The notes beneath the pieces were generated by a model. The model was given only the letters and a program-made list of their open reading frames with translations. It did not search any database and was not told where the DNA came from. This document shows positions 17,878-26,781 of a stretch of DNA of 64,000 bases, one piece after another. Both the position numbers and the translations under genes were made by a program. Source of the stretch: Lysobacteraceae bacterium CU05-9 (GTDB lineage Bacteria > Pseudomonadota > Gammaproteobacteria > Xanthomonadales > Xanthomonadaceae); NCBI GenBank assembly GCA_007556525.1, contig SWJS01000005.1, positions 1 to 64,000 of the forward strand, read 5' to 3'. Positions within the stretch are counted from its first letter, which is position 1. Every line of letters begins with the position of its first letter.

Positions 17878-20466
17878 GTGTCGAACCCTGACCAATGGAC
17901 AGTCCTGAAATTTGGTGGAACTTCAGTTTCCCGCCGGAATCGCTGGGATACGATTGGTGAGATTGCACAGAAACGTTGTGCAGAGAACGGTACGCGTGTC
18001 CTGATCGTCGTATCGGCGGTGTCGGGCGTCACGAATGAATTGATCGCGATCACGCAGGGCGACGACATTCCTGGCCGCATTGCTGCGTTGATTGAACGTC
18101 ATCGGCAGTTTTGCGCGGAGTTGGATCTCGACGGCGATGCCATTCTCGGTGATCGGTTTGCGGCGTTGAATGCGTTGGCGAATGATCCGCGTGCTTTGGC
18201 GCGGGGAGTGGAGTGGCAGGCGGATGTTTTGTCACAGGGCGAATTGATGTCGTCGACGATCGGTGCGCATTATTTGCGTGCCCAAGGCGTTGATATCGGT
18301 TGGACGGATGCGCGTCAGTGGTTGAATGCGATCGCGTTGCCAAACCAATCCGAGTGGCAAGGTCGTTTGTCCGTGAATTGCGATGCGACTTCATCGGCCG
18401 AGTTTGTCGAGAAGTTTTCGCAGCAGCCAACGCAGATTTTGATAACGCAGGGTTTCATTGCGAACCATCCGGAAGGTGGCACGGCGATCCTCGGTCGTGG
18501 TGGTTCTGATACATCGGCGGCGTATTTCGGTGCGCGCTTGAATGCGAAGGCCGTCGAAATCTGGACGGACGTGCCTGGGATGTTTACCGCGAATCCCCGC
18601 GAAGTGCCGGATGCGCGTTTGCTGTCGCGGTTGCGTTATGGCGAAGCGCAGGAAATTACGACGACGGGTGCGAAAGTATTGCATCCGCGGTCGATTGGTC
18701 CGTGCCGCGATGCATTGGTACCGATTCGAATTCTCGATACCACGCATCCTGAATTGCCTGGAACGCAGATTGATTCGGAAGCCGATCCCGTTGAAGGCGT
18801 GAAGGCGATTTCCGCGCGCACCGGCATCGTGCTGGTGTCGATGGAATCGATTGGCATGTGGCATCAGGTGGGGTTTTTGGCGGATGTTTTTGAGATTTTC
18901 CGCACGCACGGATTGTCCGTTGACCTGATTGGTTCGTCGGAAACGAACGTGACGGTGTCGTTGGACCCATCCGATAATTTGATGAACTCCGATGTGTTGT
19001 CGCGCTTGTCTGCAGATCTGGCACGCGTTTGCATCGTCAAGGTCATTGCGCCATGTGCGGCGATTACGTTGGTTGGACGCGGCATGCGTTCCATGCTTGC
19101 GAAACTGTCGGATATCTGGGCGACGTTTGATCGCGAGCGCGTGCATTTGATTTCGCAGTCATCGAACGATTTGAACTTGACGTTCGTGATTGACGAAGCG
19201 GACGTGGAAGGTTTGATTCCGCAGATCCATGCAAGCTTGGTGAAGTCCGGCGCGATGCCAGTGAGCAATCCGCATGTGTTCGGACCTTCGTGGACTGAGT
19301 TGAATGACGGACCGGTTGTGCGTGATCCGGCGTGGTGGGTTGCTGAGCGCGATGCGTTGTTGAACATCGCTGCGGAGCAAACGCCAACCTACGTTTACGA
19401 TCTGGCGGTTGTGCGCGAGAGAGCGCAGGGGTTGCGGAACATCGATGCGATTGATGCGCATTTTTACGCGATCAAAGCGAACCCACATCCTGAAATTCTC
19501 CGCGAGATTGTGCGCCAAGGCTTCGGTCTGGAGTGCGTGTCGATGCGGGAGTTGCAGCATGTGCGTGCAACGTTGCCGGAGTTGGATGCGTCACGAATTT
19601 TGTTTACGCCGTCGTTCGCGCCGCGCCACGAATACGAATATGCCTTGCGTGAAGGCGTCAACGTCACGATTGATAACATTGAAGCGCTAAAGAACTGGGC
19701 GGATGTGTTCCGTGATCAACGTGTTTGGTTGCGTGTCGATCTGGGTCACGGTGAAGGTCATCACGATAAGGTCAAAACTGGCGGTGCCGCCGCCAAGTTC
19801 GGTTTGCCGATTGCGAAGTTCAGTGAGTTCTTGAATGAAGCACGCGCGATCAATTTGACGATCAGTGGCCTGCATGCGCACTTGGGTAGCGGGATTGAAG
19901 ATCCGGGGCATTGGCGTCAGGTTTTTGCATCGTTGGCCTCTTTGGCGGATGAAGCGGGCACGGTCGAGATCATCGATATCGGTGGTGGTATGTCGATTCC
20001 GTATACGCCGGACAGCAAGGTGTTTGATTTGGCTGCGTATGCGCAGGGCATCGAAGACATCAAGCGTAATTATCCGGGCATTAAGGTTGCGATCGAACCT
20101 GGTCGTTACATGGTCGCGGAGTGTGGCGTGCTGTTGCTGGGTGTCACGCAAGTCGTTGAGAAGGACGGCATTGTGCGTGTCGGTGCAGATGCCGGCATGA
20201 ATGCGTTAATGCGTCCGGCGATGTACGACGCGTATCACGGGATTTTTAACCTGACACGTTTGGATGCCGCTGATGTTGCTGCATTCGATGTGGTGGGTCC
20301 GATTTGCGAAACCGGCGACGTGCTTGGATTGTCGCGTCAACTTGCGCGCGAAACGCGGGAAGGCGATGTGCTGCTGGTGAGTGATGCCGGTGCCTACGGC
20401 ATGGCGATGGCGAATACCTACAACATGCGGGAATTGCCGCGTGAAGTGATTTTGAATAGGGAATGA
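17878..20466 (+). CDS. lysAC: Bifunctional aspartate kinase / diaminopimelate decarboxylase
   Basis: 862 residues from a GTG start. The N-terminal half is aspartokinase: KFGGTSV (11-17), GRGGSDTSAAYFGARLNA and DVPGMFTANPREVPDARLL, then ACT-type regulatory sequence with SLDPSDNL and QSSNDLNLTFVID to about residue 440. The C-terminal half, from about 490, is a PLP-dependent decarboxylase: PLP lysine K533 in FYAIKANPHPEIL, GLHAHLGSGIEDPGHW, EPGRYMVAECG and CETGDVLG. It therefore joins the first and last steps of lysine biosynthesis in one chain, an arrangement characteristic of Xanthomonadaceae. It overlaps murL by four bases (ATGA), linking lysine/DAP metabolism to wall precursor synthesis. Confidence 0.96.
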   Translation: MSNPDQWTVLKFGGTSVSRRNRWDTIGEIAQKRCAENGTRVLIVVSAVSGVTNELIAITQGDDIPGRIAALIERHRQFCAELDLDGDAILGDRFAALNALANDPRALARGVEWQADVLSQGELMSSTIGAHYLRAQGVDIGWTDARQWLNAIALPNQSEWQGRLSVNCDATSSAEFVEKFSQQPTQILITQGFIANHPEGGTAILGRGGSDTSAAYFGARLNAKAVEIWTDVPGMFTANPREVPDARLLSRLRYGEAQEITTTGAKVLHPRSIGPCRDALVPIRILDTTHPELPGTQIDSEADPVEGVKAISARTGIVLVSMESIGMWHQVGFLADVFEIFRTHGLSVDLIGSSETNVTVSLDPSDNLMNSDVLSRLSADLARVCIVKVIAPCAAITLVGRGMRSMLAKLSDIWATFDRERVHLISQSSNDLNLTFVIDEADVEGLIPQIHASLVKSGAMPVSNPHVFGPSWTELNDGPVVRDPAWWVAERDALLNIAAEQTPTYVYDLAVVRERAQGLRNIDAIDAHFYAIKANPHPEILREIVRQGFGLECVSMRELQHVRATLPELDASRILFTPSFAPRHEYEYALREGVNVTIDNIEALKNWADVFRDQRVWLRVDLGHGEGHHDKVKTGGAAAKFGLPIAKFSEFLNEARAINLTISGLHAHLGSGIEDPGHWRQVFASLASLADEAGTVEIIDIGGGMSIPYTPDSKVFDLAAYAQGIEDIKRNYPGIKVAIEPGRYMVAECGVLLLGVTQVVEKDGIVRVGADAGMNALMRPAMYDAYHGIFNLTRLDAADVAAFDVVGPICETGDVLGLSRQLARETREGDVLLVSDAGAYGMAMANTYNMRELPREVILNRE

Positions 20467-21851
20467 TGATGACGATGGATATCAACAACGCGTGGAAGTT
20501 TGATCGGGATGCCGTCAAGGTGTTTCGTTTCGCGCGCTGTGAATTCAATGCCGCAACGGGCGTTGCAGAGTTGGCGTATCAGTTTGACGACAGTCCGGAG
20601 TTCGTGGAATCGGTAACGATTCCGGGTGCACCGTTTGCGTTGGATGATCCGCGCATGGCGTCGGTGAACGCCGCGTTGCGCTTGTTGCACTTGATTACGG
20701 GCGTGAGCTATTACAAAGCGGCGGTTCCTTCGACGATCGAAATTGATGGCACGCCGATTGATCAGCGCACCGCTGATTTCCTGCAGATGGTTTACGAAAA
20801 TGGTCTCGGCGAATTCGCCTACCGTAACGGCTTGAACCTCCGTGGCCAAATCAAATTCCCCGTCGGAACCTCCGAGAACTACGCGGCATCGAAGCAAGAC
20901 TTGACGCATCATGCGCTGGTTGCGATTGGTGGCGGTAAGGACTCGTTGGTTTCGATCGAGACATTGCGTCGTATTGGCATTGATCAAACGGTGGTGTGGA
21001 TCGGTGGGTCGCAATTGATCCGCGCGTGTGCAGAGCGCACTGGCTTGCCGATGCTCAACATCGGACGCACGCTGTCGCCGCTGCTGTTCGACATCAATCG
21101 GGAAGGTGCATGGAACGGTCACATTCCGGTGACGGCGATCAACTCGGCGATTCTGGTTCTCGCAGCGGTGGTGCTGGGTGTGGATCAGGTGGTTTTTTCG
21201 AATGAGAAATCCGCGAGCTACGGCAGCATGATCGAAGGCACCGGTGAAGTGAATCATCAGTGGTCGAAGGGTTGGGCGTTTGAAGAAGCGTTCGCCGCTT
21301 ATGTGCAGGATCACGTCGCGACCGATTTGAATTATTACTCGTTGTTGCGTCCGTTGAGTGAGTTGGCGGTGGCACGTCAGTTCACGCGTACGGATCATTA
21401 CGATCAGCATTTTTCGAGCTGTAACCGCAACTTCCACATCATGGGCGAGCGTCCTGTGAACCGCTGGTGCGGTGTGTGTCCGAAGTGTCACTTCGTATTC
21501 CTTGCATTGGCTCCGTTTATGTCGAAGCCGCGCTTGGTCAGTATATTCGGTCGCAACTTGCTGGATGACGAATCGCAAGTTGGCGGTTACGACGCGTTGC
21601 TGGAATTCCAGGATCACAAACCATTTGAATGCGTGGGCGAAGGCAAGGAATCGCGCGCGGCGATGGCTGCGTTGGCGCAACGTCCGGAGTGGCAAGCGGA
21701 TGCGTTGGTGCAGCGGTTTAAGCGTGTGATTTTGCCGCAGTTGGATCCATCGGAGTTGTCGATTGATTCGTTGCTGATTTTGGATGAGTCGGAACATCGC
21801 GTTCCTTCCGAAATTTGGCCACGCGCGAAAGCCGACTGGAGCATCGGGTAA
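20463..21851 (+). CDS. murL: UDP-MurNAc-L-Ala-L-Glu epimerase MurL
   Basis: 462 residues. It matches the MurL family, which in Xanthomonas converts the terminal L-Glu of UDP-MurNAc-L-Ala-L-Glu to D-Glu with ATP and magnesium, replacing the usual glutamate racemase route. A PP-loop-like nucleotide site GGGKDS is at 156-161. Cysteines C320 (SSCNRNF) and C336-x2-C339-x2-C342 (CGVCPKC) suggest a zinc or redox site. Its start overlaps the lysAC stop, and the ligase gene that makes its substrate, murD2, begins 3 bases after its stop. The pairing makes the assignment strong. The first three codons are ATG, so the exact start may be up to four codons later. Confidence 0.92.
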   Translation: MMMTMDINNAWKFDRDAVKVFRFARCEFNAATGVAELAYQFDDSPEFVESVTIPGAPFALDDPRMASVNAALRLLHLITGVSYYKAAVPSTIEIDGTPIDQRTADFLQMVYENGLGEFAYRNGLNLRGQIKFPVGTSENYAASKQDLTHHALVAIGGGKDSLVSIETLRRIGIDQTVVWIGGSQLIRACAERTGLPMLNIGRTLSPLLFDINREGAWNGHIPVTAINSAILVLAAVVLGVDQVVFSNEKSASYGSMIEGTGEVNHQWSKGWAFEEAFAAYVQDHVATDLNYYSLLRPLSELAVARQFTRTDHYDQHFSSCNRNFHIMGERPVNRWCGVCPKCHFVFLALAPFMSKPRLVSIFGRNLLDDESQVGGYDALLEFQDHKPFECVGEGKESRAAMAALAQRPEWQADALVQRFKRVILPQLDPSELSIDSLLILDESEHRVPSEIWPRAKADWSIG

Positions 21852-21854
21852 GTC

Positions 21855-23282
21855 ATGGCGGATGTTGCGCTGCTGAAGGATGACAAGCGCGTTGCGCTTT
21901 GGGGTTGGGGCAGGGAAGGTCATGCAGCGTATGCGTGGATCCGTCAACGCCAACCCAACAAACCTTTGCATGTGTTCGCGACAGCCCCTGAGATTGAATC
22001 TCTCCGCGATTTGAATGATCCCAATGTTGCGGGGTATGTTGTCGATGATGTGACGGATTTCGGCGGCTATGATTTCGTGATTAAGTCGCCGGGTATCACG
22101 CCATATCAACCGATCGTCCGTGCTGCGCAAGATAAAGGAACGCATTTTGTTGGCGGTACCTATCTATGGGCTCAGGAGGCGGCGGATGACGATGGTGTTT
22201 TGCGACACACCGTTTGCGTTACCGGCACGAAAGGCAAGTCCACATCCTCAGCGTTGCTTGCACACTTGTTGCGCGCATTAGGTCATAAGACTTTGCTCGC
22301 CGGCAATATTGGTTTGCCGTTGCTCGATGAAGCATGCACGAGTGATGTTGAATATCGCGTCATTGAATTATCCAGTTATCAAACGGGTGATCTCGGCCTA
22401 AGCGGTGCGAAACCTGAAGTCGCGGTTGTCGTCAATGTCTATCCGGAACATCTGGATTGGCATGGCAGTGAAGCGCAATACGTTGAGGACAAACTCAAGC
22501 TCGTGACGGTTGCGAAGCCGTTGACGGCTGTTTTGAATTGCAAGGATGAGCGATTGGTGTCGCTTCGCTTGCCTGACTCGGACATCGTTTATTACGGCGA
22601 TGATGAAGGTTGGCATCTCAATGGTGACGATCTGTATCGTGCTACTGAGTTCATCATGCACACGCAGCACCTGCCATTGCCTGGACGACATAACCGCGGA
22701 AACTTGTGCGCGGTGTTGACGGCCATAGAAGCGTTGGGGTTGGATGCGCGTGCTGCGGCTCCTTCTGCCGCGACGTTCATGCCGCTGCCGAACCGCCTGC
22801 AAACGATGGGCGTTGCGAATGGCATTACTTACGTCAATGATTCGATCTCGACAACGCCGCATGCGACGCTGGCCGGACTGTCGTGCTTTGAGTCATCCGA
22901 TGTTGCGTTGATCGTCGGCGGACATGATCGCGGATTGGATTGGCATGATTTCGCAGCGACGCTGTCATCACTGCCAAACATTCCACGCAAGATCATCACA
23001 ATGGGCCAAAACCGTCCGAAAATCCACGCACTCCTGCAACCTCTGGCGGAGCAGGGATTGTTCGCGTTGGAAGAAGCGACGACGCTGGAGGATGCCGTGC
23101 ATGCGGCGCAGTCCACGTTCGTTGACGCAGACGGAACACAGTCGCGTGTCATACTGCTTTCACCGGGTGCGCCGAGCTACGGCATGTATCGAGATTATGT
23201 CGAGCGCGGGAAGCATTTTGCGAGCATTGCAGGTTTTGACCCCGAGAAAATTGCAGCGATCCAAGGTTTAGGCGTCGCGTAA
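21855..23282 (+). CDS. murD2: UDP-MurNAc-L-Ala--L-glutamate ligase MurD2
   Basis: 475 residues of the Mur ligase fold. The nucleotide-binding loop is TGTKGKSTSSALLAHLL, preceded by KSPGITPY. The central domain contains VNVYPEHLDWHGS, and the C-terminal part NDSISTTPHATLAGL and IVGGHDRGLDW. It is closest to the MurD2 group, which adds L-Glu to UDP-MurNAc-L-Ala and works with MurL, not to canonical D-Glu-adding MurD. It is cytosolic. It lies 3 bases after murL as the last gene of the lysAC-murL-murD2 operon. Confidence 0.92.
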   Translation: MADVALLKDDKRVALWGWGREGHAAYAWIRQRQPNKPLHVFATAPEIESLRDLNDPNVAGYVVDDVTDFGGYDFVIKSPGITPYQPIVRAAQDKGTHFVGGTYLWAQEAADDDGVLRHTVCVTGTKGKSTSSALLAHLLRALGHKTLLAGNIGLPLLDEACTSDVEYRVIELSSYQTGDLGLSGAKPEVAVVVNVYPEHLDWHGSEAQYVEDKLKLVTVAKPLTAVLNCKDERLVSLRLPDSDIVYYGDDEGWHLNGDDLYRATEFIMHTQHLPLPGRHNRGNLCAVLTAIEALGLDARAAAPSAATFMPLPNRLQTMGVANGITYVNDSISTTPHATLAGLSCFESSDVALIVGGHDRGLDWHDFAATLSSLPNIPRKIITMGQNRPKIHALLQPLAEQGLFALEEATTLEDAVHAAQSTFVDADGTQSRVILLSPGAPSYGMYRDYVERGKHFASIAGFDPEKIAAIQGLGVA

Positions 23283-23328
23283 TTGTTGTCGAAGTCGGGG
23301 CGTTCGAAATTGACGACAGGAGATCCCG

Positions 23329-24129
23329 ATGAAGATTCCAACTCTGATTGCCGCCACGTTGGCGATGGGCTTGAGCGCGACTGCGCACGCTGCGATGAAG
23401 CAAGTGCCGGTGACGTACACGGTCAATGGCAAAACCTTCGAGAACATTCTCGTCTATGACGACAAAGGTCCGGCGAACCGTCCCGCGTTATTGATGGTTC
23501 CGGATTGGTTGGGCATCAACAAAGACAACATCGAGAAAGCGAAGGAAATCGCCGGCAAGGATTACGTCGTGATGCTTGCGGACTTGTATGGCAAGGGCGT
23601 GCGTCCGGCGAATGGTGATGAAGCGCGAGCACAAACGGGTGCATTGTATAAGGCGCCAGAGGAACATCGCGCGCGCATCAACGCGGCGTTGCAATCATTG
23701 CGTTCCCAAAAAATTGCCAAGTTTAACCCGCAGAAAATCGCAGCACTGGGTTATTGCTTCGGTGGTAAGTCCGTTCTTGAGCTCGCACGCAGCGGCGCAT
23801 CGTTAGCGGCGGTTGCAAGTTTCCACGGTGGATTGGACACGCTGATTCCCGCGAAGAAGGGCAACATCAACACCAGCATCGCGATCTTCAACGGTGCCGA
23901 AGATAAGGGCACGGAGAAGGACATCATGCCGGTCCAAAATGAATTGCGCGAAGCCGGCGCTGACTTCATGTTCGTCAATTTCGCAGGTGCGGTACATTGC
24001 TTCGCATTGCCGCACGCGAATCGCGATGTTTGCCGTTACCACCCCGTTGCGGCGGAGCGGTCAGAGCGGATGATGAGGGAGTTTTTTGCGGAACGCTTCA
24101 ATGCGATCCCCGAAAAAGTGAAACCCTGA
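23329..24129 (+). CDS. Exported dienelactone hydrolase family protein
   Basis: 266 residues with a signal peptide (TLIAATLAMGLSATAHA, cleavage near residue 21). The alpha/beta-hydrolase core shows the Cys nucleophile C143 in GYCFGGKS, Asp192 in NGAEDKGT and His223 in AVHCFA, the Cys-Asp-His triad of dienelactone hydrolases. Family members open enol-lactones or act as general hydrolases. A periplasmic location argues against a role in a cytosolic aromatic pathway. The ribosome-binding site GACAGGAG is good. The stop codon abuts the convergent ispB stop with no spacing. Confidence 0.88.
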   Translation: MKIPTLIAATLAMGLSATAHAAMKQVPVTYTVNGKTFENILVYDDKGPANRPALLMVPDWLGINKDNIEKAKEIAGKDYVVMLADLYGKGVRPANGDEARAQTGALYKAPEEHRARINAALQSLRSQKIAKFNPQKIAALGYCFGGKSVLELARSGASLAAVASFHGGLDTLIPAKKGNINTSIAIFNGAEDKGTEKDIMPVQNELREAGADFMFVNFAGAVHCFALPHANRDVCRYHPVAAERSERMMREFFAERFNAIPEKVKP

Positions 24130-25116
24130 TTAAGCCGCGCGCTTCACCGAGAACAACGCCAAACCGCGAAGTGCCTTCACGTAGTCGTTGTCCGGCAAAC
24201 CGTCGAGCGATTCGATCGCGAGGTCGGCGTACTTCAGTGCGACGTCCTGCGAGTAGGTGAGTGAGTCTGCGGCATTGATCGCTTGCAACACGACCGGCAT
24301 TGCCGACATATCGCCGTCTTCGATTGCCTTGCGCAATTGCGCTGCAGTGTCGGCATCACTGTTTTGCATCGCGTGGATCAGTGGCAACGTCGCCTTGCCT
24401 TCGGCGAGATCGTCGCCGAGATTTTTGCCCATCGTTTCCGCATCCGACGCATAGTCGAGAACGTCGTCCGCAATCTGGAACGCATAGCCGAGATTCATGC
24501 CGTAGTCGTGGAGCTTCTGTTGAACTTCGTCAGAAGCACCTGCAAGAAACGCACCGAGTCGCGTTGCTGCCGCGAACAAAACTGCCGTCTTGCGCTCAAT
24601 CACACGCAAATACGCAGCTTCGTCAGTGTCCGGATTATGCACGTGCAACAACTGCAGCACTTCACCTTCGGCGATCTGATTCGTCGTATTCGCCAGCACT
24701 TGCATGATCGGCATTTCATCGAGCTCGACCATCAGCTGGAAACTGCGCGAGTAGAGGAAGTCACCGACCAACACGCTCGTTGCGTTGCCCCAAACGGCAT
24801 TCGCCGTTTCACGTCCGCGCCTTAAGTCGGACTCATCGACCACGTCGTCATGCAACAGCGTGGACGTGTGAATGAATTCGATAACGGCGGCGAGCTGGTG
24901 AGCGCGCGGACCGCGATGACCCAGCGATGCAGCGGCGAGCAGCAACAACATCGGACGCAGACGTTTGCCACCGGCCGAAATGATGTATTCCGAGACTTGG
25001 TTGATCAACAAGACATCCGACGCCAGGCGGTCGCGGATCAGCTGGTCCACGGCCTGCATGTCGTCCTTGGCAAGCGCCAAAATCTGCGGAAAATCGAGTG
25101 CTGGCTGATCAGTCAT
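24130..25116 (-). CDS. ispB: Octaprenyl diphosphate synthase
   Basis: 328 residues from the ATG at 25116; the frame extends upstream into the ssb-side regulatory region. It is a trans-isoprenyl diphosphate synthase making the long side chain of ubiquinone. The first aspartate-rich motif is LLHDDVVDESDLRRG, the second is QIADDVLDY, with GGKRLRPML near the start and GNATSVLVGDFLYSRSF between. The C-terminus ends DNDYVKALRGLALFSV, typical of IspB. A -10 box lies 35 bases upstream. Chain length cannot be read with certainty. Confidence 0.93.
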   Translation of the reverse strand: MTDQPALDFPQILALAKDDMQAVDQLIRDRLASDVLLINQVSEYIISAGGKRLRPMLLLLAAASLGHRGPRAHQLAAVIEFIHTSTLLHDDVVDESDLRRGRETANAVWGNATSVLVGDFLYSRSFQLMVELDEMPIMQVLANTTNQIAEGEVLQLLHVHNPDTDEAAYLRVIERKTAVLFAAATRLGAFLAGASDEVQQKLHDYGMNLGYAFQIADDVLDYASDAETMGKNLGDDLAEGKATLPLIHAMQNSDADTAAQLRKAIEDGDMSAMPVVLQAINAADSLTYSQDVALKYADLAIESLDGLPDNDYVKALRGLALFSVKRAA

Positions 25117-25150
25117 GAAGTCAAGGCAAATCGTCGGAAAGAATCCGTTA

Positions 25151-25156
25151 ATTATA
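25151..25156 (-). promoter_or_regulatory. Predicted -10 box of ispB
   Basis: TATAAT on the minus strand, 35 bases before the ispB ATG. The -35 region is weak (GCAAAA at 17-base spacing), with a run of A beside a GGCA/TGCC stem. Confidence 0.4.
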
Positions 25157-25241
25157 GAGTTTTGGGCATTTTTTTGCCTGCTTCGTCTCGGTGTGTGAGA
25201 GTTGTCTGAGCCAAAATTCAGTTGATTCCGTCCAATCTGCG

Positions 25242-25278
25242 GGCAATTTGCCGACTGCAATCGTTTGCGACTTATAAT
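25242..25278 (+). promoter_or_regulatory. Predicted ssb promoter with palindrome
   Basis: TATAAT at 25273-25278 lies 54 bases before the ssb ATG. The -35 is poor (TTGCCG at 19 bases spacing) and falls inside the perfect palindrome GGCAA-T-TTGCC (25242-25252), a possible regulator site. I see no LexA-type box. Confidence 0.4.
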
Positions 25279-25331
25279 CAACTGATATCGCCGGGATTGA
25301 CGGCGATCATTTTTAGACAGGAAGAATTCTT

Positions 25332-25829
25332 ATGGCACGTGGCATCAACAAAGTCATTCTCGTTGGCAACCTCGGCAACGACCCGGAAGTGAAGTACACC
25401 CAGGGCGGCATGGCGGTTACCAAGGTGAGCATCGCAACCTCCTCGAACTGGAAGGACCGTGACGGTAACCAGCAGGAGCGTACTGAATGGCATCGCGTGA
25501 CGTTTTTTGGCAAGCTCGGCGAGATCGCCGGCGAGTACCTGCGCAAGGGCTCGCAAGTTTACGTGGAAGGCTCGATCCGTTACGACAAATACACGGGCCA
25601 GGACGGCGTTGAACGTTATACGACGGACATCATTGCCGATCAGATGCAAATGCTCGGCGGCCGTGGTGAAGGCCGTGGTGCAGACGCTGCACCGGATCGT
25701 GGCTTCGCGCCGCGTCAGCAGGGCGGCGGTCGCCCACAAGGTCAAGGTGCCGGCGCTCCTCGTCCGGCACCAGCAGCCGTGCCAACCTCCGATCTCGGTG
25801 CCGACTTCGACGACGATATTCCGTTCTGA
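25332..25829 (+). CDS. ssb: Single-stranded DNA-binding protein
   Basis: 165 residues. The OB-fold begins [21 protein letters not shown] and contains [39 protein letters not shown], followed by [22 protein letters not shown] disordered Gly/Gln/Pro-rich linker leads to the acidic tip DFDDDIPF, which recruits replication and repair proteins. It is a single-gene unit with its own promoter, an AGGAAG ribosome-binding site and a terminator. Full length for the family. Confidence 0.97.
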   Translation: MARGINKVILVGNLGNDPEVKYTQGGMAVTKVSIATSSNWKDRDGNQQERTEWHRVTFFGKLGEIAGEYLRKGSQVYVEGSIRYDKYTGQDGVERYTTDIIADQMQMLGGRGEGRGADAAPDRGFAPRQQGGGRPQGQGAGAPRPAPAAVPTSDLGADFDDDIPF

Positions 25830-25852
25830 TTTTTGCAGTAATGCGAATAATA

Positions 25853-25879
25853 ATGGGGTGCATTTGCATCCCATTTTTT
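25853..25879 (+). terminator. Rho-independent terminator of ssb
   Basis: ATGGGGTGCA (25853-25862) pairs with TGCATCCCAT (25865-25874), with one G-U pair, then T continues to 25879. It lies 24 bases after the ssb stop codon. Confidence 0.88.
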
Positions 25880-25958
25880 ATGGGGTTTTGGTGACATTTT
25901 TCCGACAAACACATGACTAATCTGCAGGTGAGCACCACTCAACTTGGGAGATAAAATC

Positions 25959-26699
25959 ATGAGTAATGTTCGGGTATTTGATTTGCCGACGCGCGTTTTT
26001 CACTGGGCGTTTGCAGGCTTATTCGTTGCCGCGTATGCGATCGGCAATTTCGTCGATGACGAAGCTGCGCTGTTCAACTACCACAAACTGTTTGGCATCG
26101 TCCTCGCTGCCACAGTTGCGTTGCGACTGATCTGGATGATTGCCGGAACGAAGCACGCACGCATTACCGATTTCAATCTCAATCCAATTGCGTTGTTGTG
26201 TTACCTCAAAGGCATCGTCGTCGGCACCAAGGATGATTCGCCGGGTCACAATGCCGCATCGAGCTGGGCTGCCTTGATCATGATCGCGATGGCGATTGGT
26301 TTGGCGGTTACGGGATACATGATGACGACGGGAAATGAATCGGTTGAAGAGATTCATGACATTTTTGCGCAAGTGTTTGTTGCGACAGCGGGCATCCACA
26401 TCCTCGGCTTGATCGTGCATGGTTTCCGCTACCGCGATAAATTCAGTACGTCGATGGTGAATGGGCGGAAAGATCTCATCCGCAACGATGTCGCTTCAGT
26501 TGCTCCCCGTAAGCTCGCTGGCGTGCTGTACATGGCACTGATCGCAATGACAGGCATCTACGTGTTCACGAAATACGACGCGGCTGCGCAGACGCTGAAT
26601 GTTTTTGGCACGACGTATCACCTCGGCGAGGCGGAAGGTGGTGAAGGTGGCGAGCGTGCTGGTGAGCAGGGCGAGTCCGGAGACTCGGATAACGACTGA
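25959..26699 (+). CDS. Cytochrome b561-type membrane protein
   Basis: 246 residues from the ATG at 25959, preceded by GGGAG at 25946-25950. The N-terminus VRVFDLPTRVFHWAFAGLFVAAY and the four predicted membrane helices match bacterial cytochrome b561/NiFe-hydrogenase b-type subunits. Candidate haem ligands are H19 in FHW, H47 in NYHKLFG, and histidines in GIHILGLIVHGF. The last 25 residues are acidic and Gly/Glu-rich (EAEGGEGGERAG), unlike the core. It would carry electrons across or within the inner membrane; the partner is unknown. Confidence 0.87.
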   Translation: MSNVRVFDLPTRVFHWAFAGLFVAAYAIGNFVDDEAALFNYHKLFGIVLAATVALRLIWMIAGTKHARITDFNLNPIALLCYLKGIVVGTKDDSPGHNAASSWAALIMIAMAIGLAVTGYMMTTGNESVEEIHDIFAQVFVATAGIHILGLIVHGFRYRDKFSTSMVNGRKDLIRNDVASVAPRKLAGVLYMALIAMTGIYVFTKYDAAAQTLNVFGTTYHLGEAEGGEGGERAGEQGESGDSDND

Positions 26700-26751
26700 T
26701 CGCGACAACGAGCGTGAACATTCTCTGACGGCTGTCACGTTATTAATGCGA

Positions 26752-26774
26752 GGGACACGGAAGTCCCCTACAAT
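26752..26774 (+). promoter_or_regulatory. -10 box and GGGAC/GTCCC dyad; possible leaderless start
   Basis: TACAAT (26769-26774) lies only 7 bases before the ATG at 26782, so transcription would begin at or next to the start codon. An inverted repeat GGGAC (26752-26756) / GTCCC (26763-26767) directly precedes the -10 box. No good -35 is seen. Confidence 0.35.
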
Positions 26775-26781
26775 CGACAGT

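Noticed and set aside
20418-22145. 575-codon open frame antisense to lysAC, murL and murD2
   Set aside because: It lies opposite three convincingly conserved genes, is rich in Arg/His/Gln, shows no domain and is explained by codon bias of the sense genes.
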